DNA from: Armatimonadota bacterium
Lineage (GTDB): Bacteria > Armatimonadota > Armatimonadia > Armatimonadales > Armatimonadaceae
Length of the DNA: 12,881 bases
Assembly (NCBI GenBank): GCA_014379275.1
Contig: JACMMA010000186.1
Coordinates: 1 to 12,881 of the forward strand
Direction: 5' to 3'
This document shows positions 1 to 7,383 of the stretch, piece after piece; within the stretch, counting starts at the first letter, position 1; the number at the start of each line of letters is the position of its first letter. A model generated the notes under the pieces. The model was not told the origin of the DNA. It saw only the letters and a list, made by a program, of their open reading frames with translations, and searched no databases. The position numbers were made by a program, and so were the translations under genes.

Positions 1-280
1 GCAAACATTCTTATTGGAAGGTTATGACATCTATTCCTCGTGCGAGCCCTGCCCCATGTGCCTCGGCGCGATCTACTGGGCGCGGATCGACACTCTTCAT
101 TTCGCCGCGACGCGCACGGACGCTGCGGTAGCCGGTTTTGACGACGAATTCCTATACGATGAAATAGCGAAACCCCTCCGCGACCGGTCGCTCGCTTCGC
201 ACCACCGGGTTGAATTGCAAGGTAAGGCGGTCGTCGCATTCGCCGCGTGGCGGGAGAAGACGGACCGGACCACGTACTAA
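1..280 (+). CDS. guaD: Guanine deaminase (nucleoside/CMP deaminase fold), 3' part only
   Basis: Partial gene cut by the left edge; the frame is open from base 2 and ends in TAA at 278-280, giving about 92 C-terminal residues. The stretch SSCEPCPMCLGAIYWAR carries the P-C-x-x-C zinc-binding half of the cytidine/deoxycytidylate deaminase fold; the partner H-A-E motif lies off the window. The following AGFDDEFLYDEI and the C-terminal aromatic/Tyr end resemble the domain-swapped Bacillus-type guanine deaminase rather than the tRNA adenosine deaminase TadA. Known role of that family: zinc-dependent hydrolysis of guanine to xanthine in purine salvage, in the cytoplasm. The TTG at 14-16 is an internal codon, not the start. 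No clear terminator follows. Substrate specificity is inferred from motif likeness; another nucleobase deaminase is possible. Confidence 0.85.
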   Translation, partial: QTFLLEGYDIYSSCEPCPMCLGAIYWARIDTLHFAATRTDAAVAGFDDEFLYDEIAKPLRDRSLASHHRVELQGKAVVAFAAWREKTDRTTY

Positions 281-297
281 AATGGCAGGGGATTCGG

Positions 298-303
298 TAT
301 ACT
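298..303 (+). promoter_or_regulatory. Possible -10 element for sodA
   Basis: TATACT lies 70 bases before the sodA start, in the 92-bp gap after guaD, and matches TATAAT at five of six positions. No good -35 is present at 16-18 bp upstream. A short inverted repeat TAGCGC/GCGCTA (311-316 and 328-333) with the T run in its loop would fall in the leader. It is not a terminator because the T run is inside the loop. Weak evidence only. Confidence 0.2.
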
Positions 304-372
304 TTTGCCGTAGCGCGAGCCTTTTTTGCGCTATGAACTCGAACCCAATTTCTCGCAAGGAGCGAACCTATT

Positions 373-993
373 ATGTCTGAACATACATTGCCGACTTTGC
401 CGTATGCGTACAACGCACTGGAACCGGTAATCGCGGCCCGAATCATGGAACTCCACCACAGTAAGCATCATGCGACGTATGTGACCAATCTAAACACCGC
501 GCTCAAGGAATATCCCGATCTCCAATCGAAATCTGCCGAGCAATTGGTCAAGGATCTGGACGCCGTGCCGGACACGATCAAAGCCGCCGTCCGCAACAAC
601 GGCGGCGGTCACGTCAACCACACCATGTTCTGGGAAATCATGACGCCTGACGGCGCAAAGGAGCCCACTGGCGATCTGCTGATGGCGATCCAAACCGGGT
701 TCGGTTCGCTGGACGATCTCAAAGCCAAGGTCAATGACGCCGGGGCGAAGCGGTTCGGTTCCGGCTGGACATGGCTCGTCACGGATGCTGCCGGCACACT
801 GGAAGTCATCTCGACCCCGAACCAGGATTCCCCGCTGACCGAAGGCAAGACACCGATCCTGGGCAACGATGTTTGGGAGCATGCTTACTACCTGCAATAC
901 GAAAACCGCCGCCCCGATTATCTCAAAGCATGGTGGGAAGTCGTCAACTGGGATGTCGTGGCAGAAAAATATAGCGCTGCAAAAGTCAGCTAA
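373..993 (+). CDS. sodA: Superoxide dismutase, Mn/Fe family, Mn-type signature
   Basis: 206 residues, the normal length for bacterial Fe/Mn SOD, which converts superoxide to oxygen and hydrogen peroxide. The metal ligands are all visible: His28 (in ELHHSKHH), His83 (in NHTMFW), Asp166 and His170 (in DVWEHAYY). The outer-sphere glutamine is in the C-terminal half (NQDSP, Gln151) and the N-terminal part reads NNGGGH, the pattern typical of Mn enzymes; Fe enzymes carry that Gln near residue 70. There is no signal peptide, so it is cytoplasmic. The start is supported by CAAGGAG at 356-362, ten bases before ATG. It appears to be a single-gene unit, closed by the hairpin at 1018-1047. Cambialistic metal use cannot be excluded from sequence. 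Confidence 0.97.
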   Translation: MSEHTLPTLPYAYNALEPVIAARIMELHHSKHHATYVTNLNTALKEYPDLQSKSAEQLVKDLDAVPDTIKAAVRNNGGGHVNHTMFWEIMTPDGAKEPTGDLLMAIQTGFGSLDDLKAKVNDAGAKRFGSGWTWLVTDAAGTLEVISTPNQDSPLTEGKTPILGNDVWEHAYYLQYENRRPDYLKAWWEVVNWDVVAEKYSAAKVS

Positions 994-1017
994 TCGCAGT
1001 CGAAAATAACCCCATTT

Positions 1018-1047
1018 ACGGGCGGCTTGCGTAAGCAGGCCGCCCGT
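1018..1047 (+). terminator. Hairpin after sodA, terminator-like
   Basis: A 13-bp stem (1018-1030 with 1035-1047, one G-U pair, otherwise perfect and GC-rich) is closed by a GTAA tetraloop of the GNRA class, 24 bases after the sodA stop. No T tract follows, so it may protect the mRNA 3' end or act as a non-canonical terminator. The -35 hexamer of the metK promoter sits inside it. Confidence 0.6.
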
Positions 1048-1055
1048 GCTATAAC
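1027..1055 (+). promoter_or_regulatory. Probable metK promoter with extended -10
   Basis: TTGCGT (1027-1032) and TATAAC (1050-1055) are exactly 17 bp apart, and TG lies one base before the -10 (TGCTATAAC), an extended -10. The -10 matches consensus at five of six positions, the -35 at three. Transcription would begin near 1062, about 30 bases before the SAM riboswitch, which fits the leader layout. The hexamers are embedded in and just after the sodA hairpin. Confidence 0.5.
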
Positions 1056-1091
1056 GAACCCTAGCGGGACAACCCCGCAAGAATCGAGCGA

Positions 1092-1229
1092 GTGTCGCTT
1101 ATCACGAGTAGCGGAGGGAACGGCCCGACGATGCTACCACAACCACTTGAGGGAGGCGTTACAACCAACCGAAAGCAGGTGCGAAATCCGGCAGAGGCAA
1201 ACTTAGCCGTCTGCAAAGATAAGAGAGAC
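1092..1229 (+). ncRNA. SAM-I (S-box) riboswitch aptamer upstream of metK
   Basis: The conserved S-box landmarks occur in order. P1 is formed by 1092-1103 and 1218-1229 (10 of 12 positions pair, ending CTTATC/GATAAG). P2 is GTAGC (1108-1112) with GCTAC (1133-1137), and its internal loop carries the conserved GGAGGGA (1113-1119) and GGCCC (1122-1126). ACAACC follows at 1139-1144, then GGTGC (1178-1182). P4 is GCAGA/TCTGC (1191-1195, 1210-1214) extended by GGC/GCC. The joining AAAGATAAGAG is at 1215-1225. Known role: binds S-adenosylmethionine and lowers expression of methionine/SAM genes. Its place directly before the SAM synthetase gene fits feedback control. An expression platform follows up to the metK start. 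Confidence 0.93.
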
Positions 1230-1245
1230 GAGTGCGATAACGTGT

Positions 1246-1286
1246 GGCAGGGTGGGAGACTAGTCCCGTTTGCCTGCCTCCGTTTT
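1246..1286 (+). terminator. Candidate expression-platform terminator of the SAM riboswitch
   Basis: GGCAGG (1246-1251) pairs with CCTGCC (1273-1278), and an inner GGGA/TCCC stem (1254-1257 with 1264-1267) lies across an asymmetric internal loop. A short TTTT run at 1283-1286 follows. It could be the SAM-induced intrinsic terminator of the S-box leader. The T run is short, so a translational switch nearer the start codon is an alternative (see the anti-Shine-Dalgarno entry). Confidence 0.5.
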
Positions 1287-1295
1287 CCGCCTTTC

Positions 1296-1345
1296 CCTCT
1301 TCGTTTGTAAAGCGCGTATCCATTAACTCGCTCGGTCAGAAGAGG
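1296..1345 (+). promoter_or_regulatory. Possible Shine-Dalgarno sequestration switch of metK
   Basis: CCTCTTC (1296-1302) is the exact reverse complement of GAAGAGG (1339-1345), the ribosome binding site four bases before the metK ATG. Five bases of the same element, CTCTT (1297-1301), can instead pair with AAGAG (1221-1225) in the 3' strand of riboswitch stem P1. With SAM bound and P1 formed, CCTCTTC would be free to hide the binding site; without SAM it could be held by the P1 3' strand. The pairings are read from the sequence; the switching model is inference. Confidence 0.45.
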
Positions 1346-1349
1346 CATT

Positions 1350-2513
1350 ATGGCAACTACACACCAACTTTTTACTTCCGAATCGGTGACAGAGGGACAC
1401 CCCGACAAGTTAGCCGACGCGATCTCGGACGCTATCCTGGACGCTTGCCTGGGTCCGAGCAAGCACAACAACGGTAAGGGAGACCCGAATTCCCGCGTCG
1501 CCATCGAGACGCTCCTAACCCGCGGTCTCGCCGTTATAGCAGGCGAACTAACCACGGACACCTACGTCGAAATCGCCGACGTCGTCCGCGATACGATTCT
1601 TGAAGTTGGGTATGACAGTACCGACATCGGATTCGACGGACGGACAACCGGTGTCACCATCGCGGTACAGAAGCAATCGCCGGATATTGCGGCGGGCGTG
1701 GACACGGGTGGGGCAGGGGACCAGGGAATGATGTTCGGCTTCGCGTGTGACGAGACGCCGGAATTGATGCCACTACCTATCACGATCGCGCACCGGCTGA
1801 CCAAGATTCAGGCACAGCTCCGCCGCGACAAACCAGAACTGGGCTTGCGCCCGGATGCGAAATCTCAGGTGACGATTGCCTACAACGCCGACGGCACCCC
1901 CTCGCACATTGACACTCTCGTGCTGTCAACACAACATTCCCCGCGGCTTACTCTCGCTGATGTGAAAGCGATCGTGGACGAACAGATCTTCGCGCCGGTG
2001 TTGGCGGAATATCCCCATCTTGTAACCGGAAACATCACCAAACACGTCAACCCGACCGGGATCTTTGTTATCGGTGGCCCGCAAGGAGATACCGGCTTGA
2101 CGGGACGCAAGATTATCGTGGACACGTACGGCGGCTTCGCGCGACATGGCGGCGGCGCGTTCTCCGGCAAGGATCCGACGAAGGTGGACCGATCGGCGGC
2201 ATATGTGGCGCGTTACCTCGCCAAACTCGTTGTCGCCGCGGGGCTAGCGAAGAAGTGCGAGATTCAACTCGCGTATGCGATCGGTGTCGCGCAACCGGTC
2301 TCCGTTCGCGTGGATACGTTCGGTACGGGAACTGTCGGTGACCTGGAAATCAGCGACCGCTTGCAAGCCAAGTTCGATCTGACGCCGAAAGGGATCATCG
2401 AACTCCTCGACCTACGCCGCCCGATCTACCGCGACACAGCGCGCAACGGTCACTTCGGAAATCCGGCGTTCTCCTGGGAAAATACCGCGCGAGCTCCGGA
2501 ACTGGCGGGTTAG
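1350..2513 (+). CDS. metK: S-adenosylmethionine synthetase
   Basis: 387 residues, the usual length. It makes S-adenosylmethionine from methionine and ATP, releasing phosphate and pyrophosphate, in the cytoplasm. Family motifs are intact: GHPDK (16-20, with the catalytic His17), GAGDQG (121-126), and further on the glycine-rich GGGAFSGKDPTKVDRSAAY segment that holds phosphate- and metal-binding residues. A short insertion (about residues 35-45, GPSKHNNGKGD) sits before the usual DPxxRVA(C/I)E segment. ATG at 1350 has GAAGAGG at 1339-1345. The gene lies under a SAM-I riboswitch, so product feedback is expected. The stop codon abuts the start of the next gene, which implies cotranscription. Confidence 0.98.
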   Translation: MATTHQLFTSESVTEGHPDKLADAISDAILDACLGPSKHNNGKGDPNSRVAIETLLTRGLAVIAGELTTDTYVEIADVVRDTILEVGYDSTDIGFDGRTTGVTIAVQKQSPDIAAGVDTGGAGDQGMMFGFACDETPELMPLPITIAHRLTKIQAQLRRDKPELGLRPDAKSQVTIAYNADGTPSHIDTLVLSTQHSPRLTLADVKAIVDEQIFAPVLAEYPHLVTGNITKHVNPTGIFVIGGPQGDTGLTGRKIIVDTYGGFARHGGGAFSGKDPTKVDRSAAYVARYLAKLVVAAGLAKKCEIQLAYAIGVAQPVSVRVDTFGTGTVGDLEISDRLQAKFDLTPKGIIELLDLRRPIYRDTARNGHFGNPAFSWENTARAPELAG

Positions 2514-3734
2514 TTGAAACCAGTTCGCATCCTCGTTACCGGCGGAGGTACGGGCGGGCATGTATCGCCTGCACTCGCCGTGGTGCAAACATTGCGCAAA
2601 TGGGCGGAAACTCCGGGGGCGGTTTTTTCCCCGGAGTTTCTTTACCTCGGTAGCGAGACCGGCATCGAGTCGAAGTTAGCCCGGGAGGCCGATATACCGT
2701 TCCGGTCTGTCGCCACCGGGAAACTACGTCGTTCAAGTAAGGGAATTTTGGGGTTGGTCACCGCCGCAAACTTGCGCGACGCCCTGCGGGTCCCCGTCGG
2801 GATCGGCGAGTCATTCACGGCTGTGCGAGCCTTTAAGCCGGATGTCGTGTTGGCAACAGGAGGGTATGTGTCCGTCCCTCCCGTGATTGCGGCGGGTTTC
2901 TCTGGCGTTCCGGTGTTGATCCATGAGCAAACCGTAACGGTCGGTCTGGCAAATAAAATCGCCGGACGGTTCGCGAAACGGATCGCGCTTTCGTTCGCCG
3001 AGTCAATCGAGGAACTACCGCCCCCCCTGCGGAAAAAAGCGGTCGTCACCGGCAACCCCGTTCGCTCCATAATCTTCGGTGGAAACAGGGCAAATGCCGC
3101 CTCGCGCTACGGCTTTGTGATCGCGGACGACGCACTGCCCTGTGTCTATGTGACAGGCGGCGCACAAGGTTCGAGAATCATCAATCGCGCGATCCTAGAG
3201 GTACTTGCAGAGCTACTCGCATTCTGCCGGATTGTCCATCAGTGTGGCAAGCAGCCGGAAGGCACGGAGCAGGATTTCGACCGACTGGCGGCGGATAGAG
3301 CGGCGTTGCCAGACGAAATGAAACAACGCTACCATGTAACGCCGTTTGTGGAGACCAGCGAAATTGGCGATCTTTTCGCTCTCGCCGATCTGATTGTCGG
3401 ACGTAGCGGCGCGGGAACGGTCACCGAAGTATGCGCTTTGGGCAAACCGGCGATCTTTGTTCCCCTTCAACCGGCATCCGGCGATGAACAGATGAGGAAC
3501 GCCCAGCGCCTGGTAAAAATCGGTGCGGCACGTGTCATTCGGCAGGAGGACTGCAACGGAATGATATTTCTCCAAGCGTTACGGCAACTGCTCGGCGAGC
3601 CGGAACAGTTACGAATCATGGGGGAATCGTCACAAACTCTAGCGACACCGGGTGCAACCCGAGACCTTGCGAGTGAGTTGCTACGCCTCGTGGATGCCTC
3701 ATTCGTCCCACCCGAGGATCACCCCCCGGACTGA
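2514..3734 (+). CDS. murG: MurG-family UDP-GlcNAc transferase (lipid II synthesis), divergent
   Basis: 406 residues, longer than the roughly 355 of E. coli MurG, with two Rossmann-like halves of the GT-B fold. The N-terminal half has the GGGTGGH loop (10-16), ATGGYVSVPP and LIHEQTVTVGLANK. The C-terminal half has VTGNPVR, VTGGAQGSR and the donor-binding region GRSGAGTVTEVCALGKPAIFVP. MurG transfers GlcNAc from UDP-GlcNAc to lipid I on the inner face of the cytoplasmic membrane, giving lipid II. Several motifs differ from the usual forms (HEQN, GGSQGA, RAGA), and no other mur genes are nearby, so a MurG-like paralogue acting on another lipid-linked acceptor is possible. The TTG start directly follows the metK stop; no clear binding site is seen, so translation is probably coupled. 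The start is fixed by the GGGTGGH distance. Confidence 0.85.
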   Translation: MKPVRILVTGGGTGGHVSPALAVVQTLRKWAETPGAVFSPEFLYLGSETGIESKLAREADIPFRSVATGKLRRSSKGILGLVTAANLRDALRVPVGIGESFTAVRAFKPDVVLATGGYVSVPPVIAAGFSGVPVLIHEQTVTVGLANKIAGRFAKRIALSFAESIEELPPPLRKKAVVTGNPVRSIIFGGNRANAASRYGFVIADDALPCVYVTGGAQGSRIINRAILEVLAELLAFCRIVHQCGKQPEGTEQDFDRLAADRAALPDEMKQRYHVTPFVETSEIGDLFALADLIVGRSGAGTVTEVCALGKPAIFVPLQPASGDEQMRNAQRLVKIGAARVIRQEDCNGMIFLQALRQLLGEPEQLRIMGESSQTLATPGATRDLASELLRLVDASFVPPEDHPPD

Positions 3735-3839
3735 CCCTCCGTAAATTTTTTCGATGATAGTGAGATTGTTGTGTGTCTACCAGGGCAGGAAAATCCCAAG
3801 GGAAAAGAAAACAACAGGTCGGAGGTTCGCCGAAACTAC

Positions 3840-6086
3840 GTGAATACTGTCGAGACAGAAAAACCGGAAACGATTCTTCGACAGCAAGAAAGCCTGCGCG
3901 CTGTTATCGAATCCATAAGCCGCGAGTTGGAACTTCAACCGCTGCTTACCAGCATCGTGCGGTATGCCTGTGAGCTGATCGGCGCGGACAACGGGACCAT
4001 CGGTCTCGTTGATGAGGATCGGATGGTCGGCCGGACGGAGGCGGTTTTCCAAATGCCAGCCAGCGAACTCGGCGCAGAAATCACGCCTGGCGTTGGACTG
4101 GCGGGGCGAGTATTGCTCACTCGCGAGACAGTGGTACTGGGACGGTACGGGGAGGTGGATCATCCGACACAGCCCGACTTGGTGGAGAACGCGGTTGTGG
4201 GGCTTCCCATCTTCTGGCACGGCAAAATGACCGGCTTCTTCGGCATCGGGGCGCGTCCCCCGCGCCGGTTCGACGAAAGATCGGTAGAAGTCCTGACTCA
4301 GTTCGCCCGCCATGCGGCGATTGCCATCGAGAACGCACGACGCTATGCCCGGGAGCAGCGGCGAACCGAGCGGTTCGCGTTAATCGCTCGCATGGGTAGC
4401 ATCATCACCACAAACCTTCGCCTTGAAGACCTGGTTCAGAACACAGCCGATGCCATTCATGAGTTGCTCGGGTACCCGAATGTTGCTATCCCTCTGATAG
4501 AAGCTACTGACCCCGATCTGATGGTGTTGCGGCATTTCGGCGGACAGTACAAACAGTTCATGCGTGGAGAGTATCGCCTACCGACCTCCGGCGGACTGAT
4601 GGGGGCGGCGGCACGCGAGCGAAAAACTATCCTGGTGAACGATGTTTCCTCCGACCCGCGTCATATGCCCACCCCGGGGGCGGTTGGCATTATTGCCGAA
4701 TTGGTAGTACCCATCCTGCTTTCTGATCAGATCTTTGGCGTGGTGAATGTGGAAAGCGACACCCCCTTTTCCCAGGAAGATGCTAATATTTTGCGGATCG
4801 TCGCCGACCAACTGGCGGTCGCCATCGAGAACGCCCGGCTCTTCAAAGGAAAACAAAAGCTTTTAGAGGAAACGCAACTCTTATACCAGACTAGCAAACG
4901 GCTCGGCACGGCGACTGACGTTGACGAGGTCGTCCACGCTTATCTCGAACAGGTCGCGACGCGGGGCCACTTCGACTGCACCGTGCTCCTGCACGATACG
5001 AACAAGGAGGGGAAGCGCACGGTAACCACAGTCCAGGGAAAGTGGACCGCGCGGAAGGGGATCGAGAGCAAAGGGCAGTCGTTCCCGTTCGTGTATAGCG
5101 GGATCGATACCGTCTTAGATTCGGGACAAACCACGACGATTCGGGACAGAACTACCGATCGACGCCTCGCCACCGAGTTCCATACAGTCACGGACGGCCT
5201 CGGAGGACCATCGCTGGCAATCATCCCTTTATTGGTTCGCGGGGAGAGGATCGGGGTTGTCGTCCTGAGTGCGCCGGAACCGTATTCCTGGCAGGAGGAA
5301 GACTTGCAGCGTTATCAAGCGACAGCGACACAGCTCGCCACGGCGGTCGATAGTCGGCGTCAGCAAGTGCTTGTTTATGACCAGGGCCAACAGGTCGCGG
5401 TTTTAGAGGAGCGGCAGCGGCTTGCCCGCGAACTGCACGATTCGGTCACGCAATTGATCTTTAGCATGACACTTGTCGCGCAGACTCTCGGCTCAGCCTG
5501 GCAACGCGACCCTTCGGAAGGGGAGCGCCGGGTGCAACGATTGATCGAGCTGAGTCAATCCGCGCTCGCCGAAATGCGTGATCTTTTACAGGAACTGCGC
5601 CCTGTTGCGGGAACACCCACCCCCGTGTCCTCCCCGGGGACACTCACAATCAACCGCGTCCGGCATAACGGTCTGCCCGCCGCATTGGCCGCGCAGGCGA
5701 GCGATGCTTCGCGCGACGGCCGGACGGTGGTCGCGGAAACGGATGGTTATGAGAAGCTACCGATCGAGCAGGAAGAGGCGCTTTTTCGAATCACACAGGA
5801 GGCACTAAGCAACGCCGCCAGGCACTCCCAGGCAGGGACGGTACGCGTCCGCCTCCGCACCAGGGGACAGGCGACACAGCTGACTATCACCGACGACGGC
5901 ATCGGGTTTCCCGCCGATCTGACCGCCGCCAAGCCACCCCGCCACGACGGGGGTATGGGACTGACGACCATGCGGGAGCGCGCAGAGGCGTTCGGGGGAA
6001 CACTCCGCCTGTCGTCCGAGCCGGGAGCCGGGACCCGGGTGGAAGTGATTCTGCCGACGATCAAACAAGAAGGAACCTATCCATGA
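3840..6086 (+). CDS. Soluble NarL-type sensor histidine kinase with three GAF domains
   Basis: About 748 residues from GTG 3840, preferred because GGAGG lies at 3821-3825, though with a long 14-base gap. GTG 3771 would add 23 polar residues but has no binding site. Three GAF modules follow each other (about 25-165, 180-332, 345-505), each ending in a similar amphipathic connector helix (AIAIENARRY, AVAIENARLF, ATAVDSRRQQ). Then come a HisKA_3 dimerisation segment with phospho-acceptor His533 in ARELHDSVTQ, a Pro-rich linker, and an HATPase domain with N box NAARHS (Asn658), G box DDGIGF (685-690) and GMGL. No membrane span or signal peptide is visible, so it should sense an intracellular ligand or redox state through GAF domains; the ligand cannot be told. 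Its stop overlaps the next regulator gene by four bases. Confidence 0.93.
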   Translation: MNTVETEKPETILRQQESLRAVIESISRELELQPLLTSIVRYACELIGADNGTIGLVDEDRMVGRTEAVFQMPASELGAEITPGVGLAGRVLLTRETVVLGRYGEVDHPTQPDLVENAVVGLPIFWHGKMTGFFGIGARPPRRFDERSVEVLTQFARHAAIAIENARRYAREQRRTERFALIARMGSIITTNLRLEDLVQNTADAIHELLGYPNVAIPLIEATDPDLMVLRHFGGQYKQFMRGEYRLPTSGGLMGAAARERKTILVNDVSSDPRHMPTPGAVGIIAELVVPILLSDQIFGVVNVESDTPFSQEDANILRIVADQLAVAIENARLFKGKQKLLEETQLLYQTSKRLGTATDVDEVVHAYLEQVATRGHFDCTVLLHDTNKEGKRTVTTVQGKWTARKGIESKGQSFPFVYSGIDTVLDSGQTTTIRDRTTDRRLATEFHTVTDGLGGPSLAIIPLLVRGERIGVVVLSAPEPYSWQEEDLQRYQATATQLATAVDSRRQQVLVYDQGQQVAVLEERQRLARELHDSVTQLIFSMTLVAQTLGSAWQRDPSEGERRVQRLIELSQSALAEMRDLLQELRPVAGTPTPVSSPGTLTINRVRHNGLPAALAAQASDASRDGRTVVAETDGYEKLPIEQEEALFRITQEALSNAARHSQAGTVRVRLRTRGQATQLTITDDGIGFPADLTAAKPPRHDGGMGLTTMRERAEAFGGTLRLSSEPGAGTRVEVILPTIKQEGTYP

Positions 6087-6724
6087 ATCTTCCTATCCGA
6101 CTCCTGATCGCCGACGATCACGAGATCGTTCGCGAGGGACTGTGCCTGCTGTTGTCGGAAAATCCCGAGGAAATCGATGTGGTCGGGCAGGCGCAGCATG
6201 GCTTGGAAGCGGTGTTGCTCGCCGAAAGGCTTCGGCCAGACGTTATCCTGATGGATCTGGTTATGCCCGACATAGATGGCATCGAGGCGACCCGCCGTTT
6301 GCGGGCGACGGGGGTGATGAGCAAGGTAATCATCCTGACCAGTTTCGCGGAAGGGGACCGGGTGCGGGACGCAATACAGGCGGGCGCGACGGGCTATCTA
6401 CTCAAGGATGTGCTCAGGAATGACCTCGTCAGTGCGATCCGTTCGGCGGCAGACGGGAAACCCACTCTCCACCCGGTCGTGCAACAGTATCTCATGCAGC
6501 AAGTGACGACCGCCGCGGCGCCGTCTCCCTTTGCCAGCCTTACGGAGCGCGAACTGGACGTTCTTCGTCTGCTGGCAACCGGACACAGCAACAAAGAAAT
6601 CGCGGTTCGTCTGTCTTTGACGGTAGGGACGGTGAAGGGGTACGTGAGCGCCATTCTCTCGAAGCTGGATATGGCGGACCGCACCCAGGCAGCCCTGTAC
6701 GCGGTCAGTCACGGCTTGGTGTAA
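6083..6724 (+). CDS. NarL/LuxR-family response regulator, cognate of the GAF kinase
   Basis: 213 residues. The receiver domain (about 5-122) has the acidic pocket Asp11/Asp12, phospho-acceptor Asp58 (ILMDLVMPDIDG), Thr86 and Lys108 (GYLLKD). After a short Ala/Pro linker comes a GerE/LuxR helix-turn-helix (152-213: LTERELDVLRLLATGHSNKEIA). It should bind DNA when phosphorylated and regulate unknown genes. ATG overlaps the kinase stop in an ATGA arrangement, with AAGGA a little upstream, which indicates translational coupling and a kinase-regulator pair. All receiver residues needed for phosphorylation are present. Confidence 0.96.
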   Translation: MNLPIRLLIADDHEIVREGLCLLLSENPEEIDVVGQAQHGLEAVLLAERLRPDVILMDLVMPDIDGIEATRRLRATGVMSKVIILTSFAEGDRVRDAIQAGATGYLLKDVLRNDLVSAIRSAADGKPTLHPVVQQYLMQQVTTAAAPSPFASLTERELDVLRLLATGHSNKEIAVRLSLTVGTVKGYVSAILSKLDMADRTQAALYAVSHGLV

Positions 6725-6758
6725 GTGTTATGCGAGGCGGCATGGGCGATGTGATGTT

Positions 6759-6790
6759 ACTTTGGTTAGGGGCGCAACACTGACCAAAGT
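6759..6790 (+). repeat. Inverted repeat / hairpin between the two response regulators
   Basis: ACTTTGGT (6759-6766) and ACCAAAGT (6783-6790) are perfect inverted arms, extendable inward by one G-U and one A-U pair to 10 bp around a 12-base loop. It lies 34 bases after the NarL regulator stop and 37 before the next start. No T run follows. It could be an attenuating hairpin, mRNA 3' end or an operator for the downstream receiver gene. Confidence 0.4.
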
Positions 6791-6827
6791 CCCTGTTCCC
6801 GCCGCCGATAACTCGGTACGCTAAAGA

Positions 6828-7217
6828 GTGGTATCAACCCGTCCCCGAAAGGTTCTGCTGGTCGACGACAGCCCGGCAGTATGCGAAGCGTTGCGCTGGG
6901 CGCTGGAGGACGGTACCGATTTCGTCGTGGTTGGCACCGCCCACGACGGCCTACGCGCCCTGGAATATGCCGAGGCGGTTCAACCCGACGTCGTCATACT
7001 CGACATAGCCTTGCCACTGCTGGACGGCTACGCGGTCGCCCGCGCACTCAAAAGCTGTCCGCATGTACCGATCGTTATTTTTCTGAGTATCCACAGTGCG
7101 CCGCAATTCCGTCACGAAGCAAGCCAGGCAGGCGGCGATGCATTCGTGGAAAAAGCTCTCGGCTGGTCGGTCCTCATCGCACAGATCCGTAAGACCATCG
7201 CCGCACGACCACTTTAG
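6828..7217 (+). CDS. Stand-alone response-regulator receiver protein
   Basis: 129 residues, a CheY-like receiver domain with no output domain. Key residues are present: Asp13/Asp14 in the acidic pocket, phospho-acceptor Asp59 in VILDIALPLLDG, Ser87 at the Thr/Ser switch position and Lys109 (FVEK). Such proteins pass on phosphate or act by protein contact. Its place 103 bp after the kinase-regulator pair suggests a second target or phosphate sink for the same kinase, but this is inference. The GTG start at 6828 lacks a strong ribosome binding site, and the domain begins at once (RKVLLVDD), so little room exists for another start. Confidence 0.87.
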   Translation: MVSTRPRKVLLVDDSPAVCEALRWALEDGTDFVVVGTAHDGLRALEYAEAVQPDVVILDIALPLLDGYAVARALKSCPHVPIVIFLSIHSAPQFRHEASQAGGDAFVEKALGWSVLIAQIRKTIAARPL

Positions 7218-7383
7218 TCGCCTGGGAGTCCCTATCAAAAGTTAGTGGAAGCGATAGTACATAAGGTACTGGGAAGGCGTGCGGACATTCGTTAAGATAC
7301 TTCGACGCTGCAAACAGCCGGCATTTTCGCCGGAGACAGACCGGGAAACACGATATTGTTCCCAGCAGAAAGGTATTACTGGA

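Noticed and set aside
490..1080. 196-codon open frame on the minus strand over sodA
   Set aside because: It is fully antisense to an intact SOD gene with all metal ligands, and shows no recognisable domain; it is a product of codon bias.
1061..1561. 166-codon minus-strand frame across the metK leader
   Set aside because: It covers the SAM riboswitch and the metK start; the RNA structure and the metK protein explain the sequence.
7300..7380. Possible c-di-GMP (GEMM) riboswitch before the PEP-CTERM gene
   Set aside because: An ACGC...AAAC...GCCGG string and a small CCGGC/GCCGG hairpin look vaguely similar, but the conserved GEMM core and second stem are not there.
7279..7383. Upstream extension of the PEP-CTERM gene to GTG 7279
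   Set aside because: The extension is Arg/Cys/Gln-rich and not signal-like, whereas ATG 7384 has a good ribosome binding site and begins a proper signal peptide.
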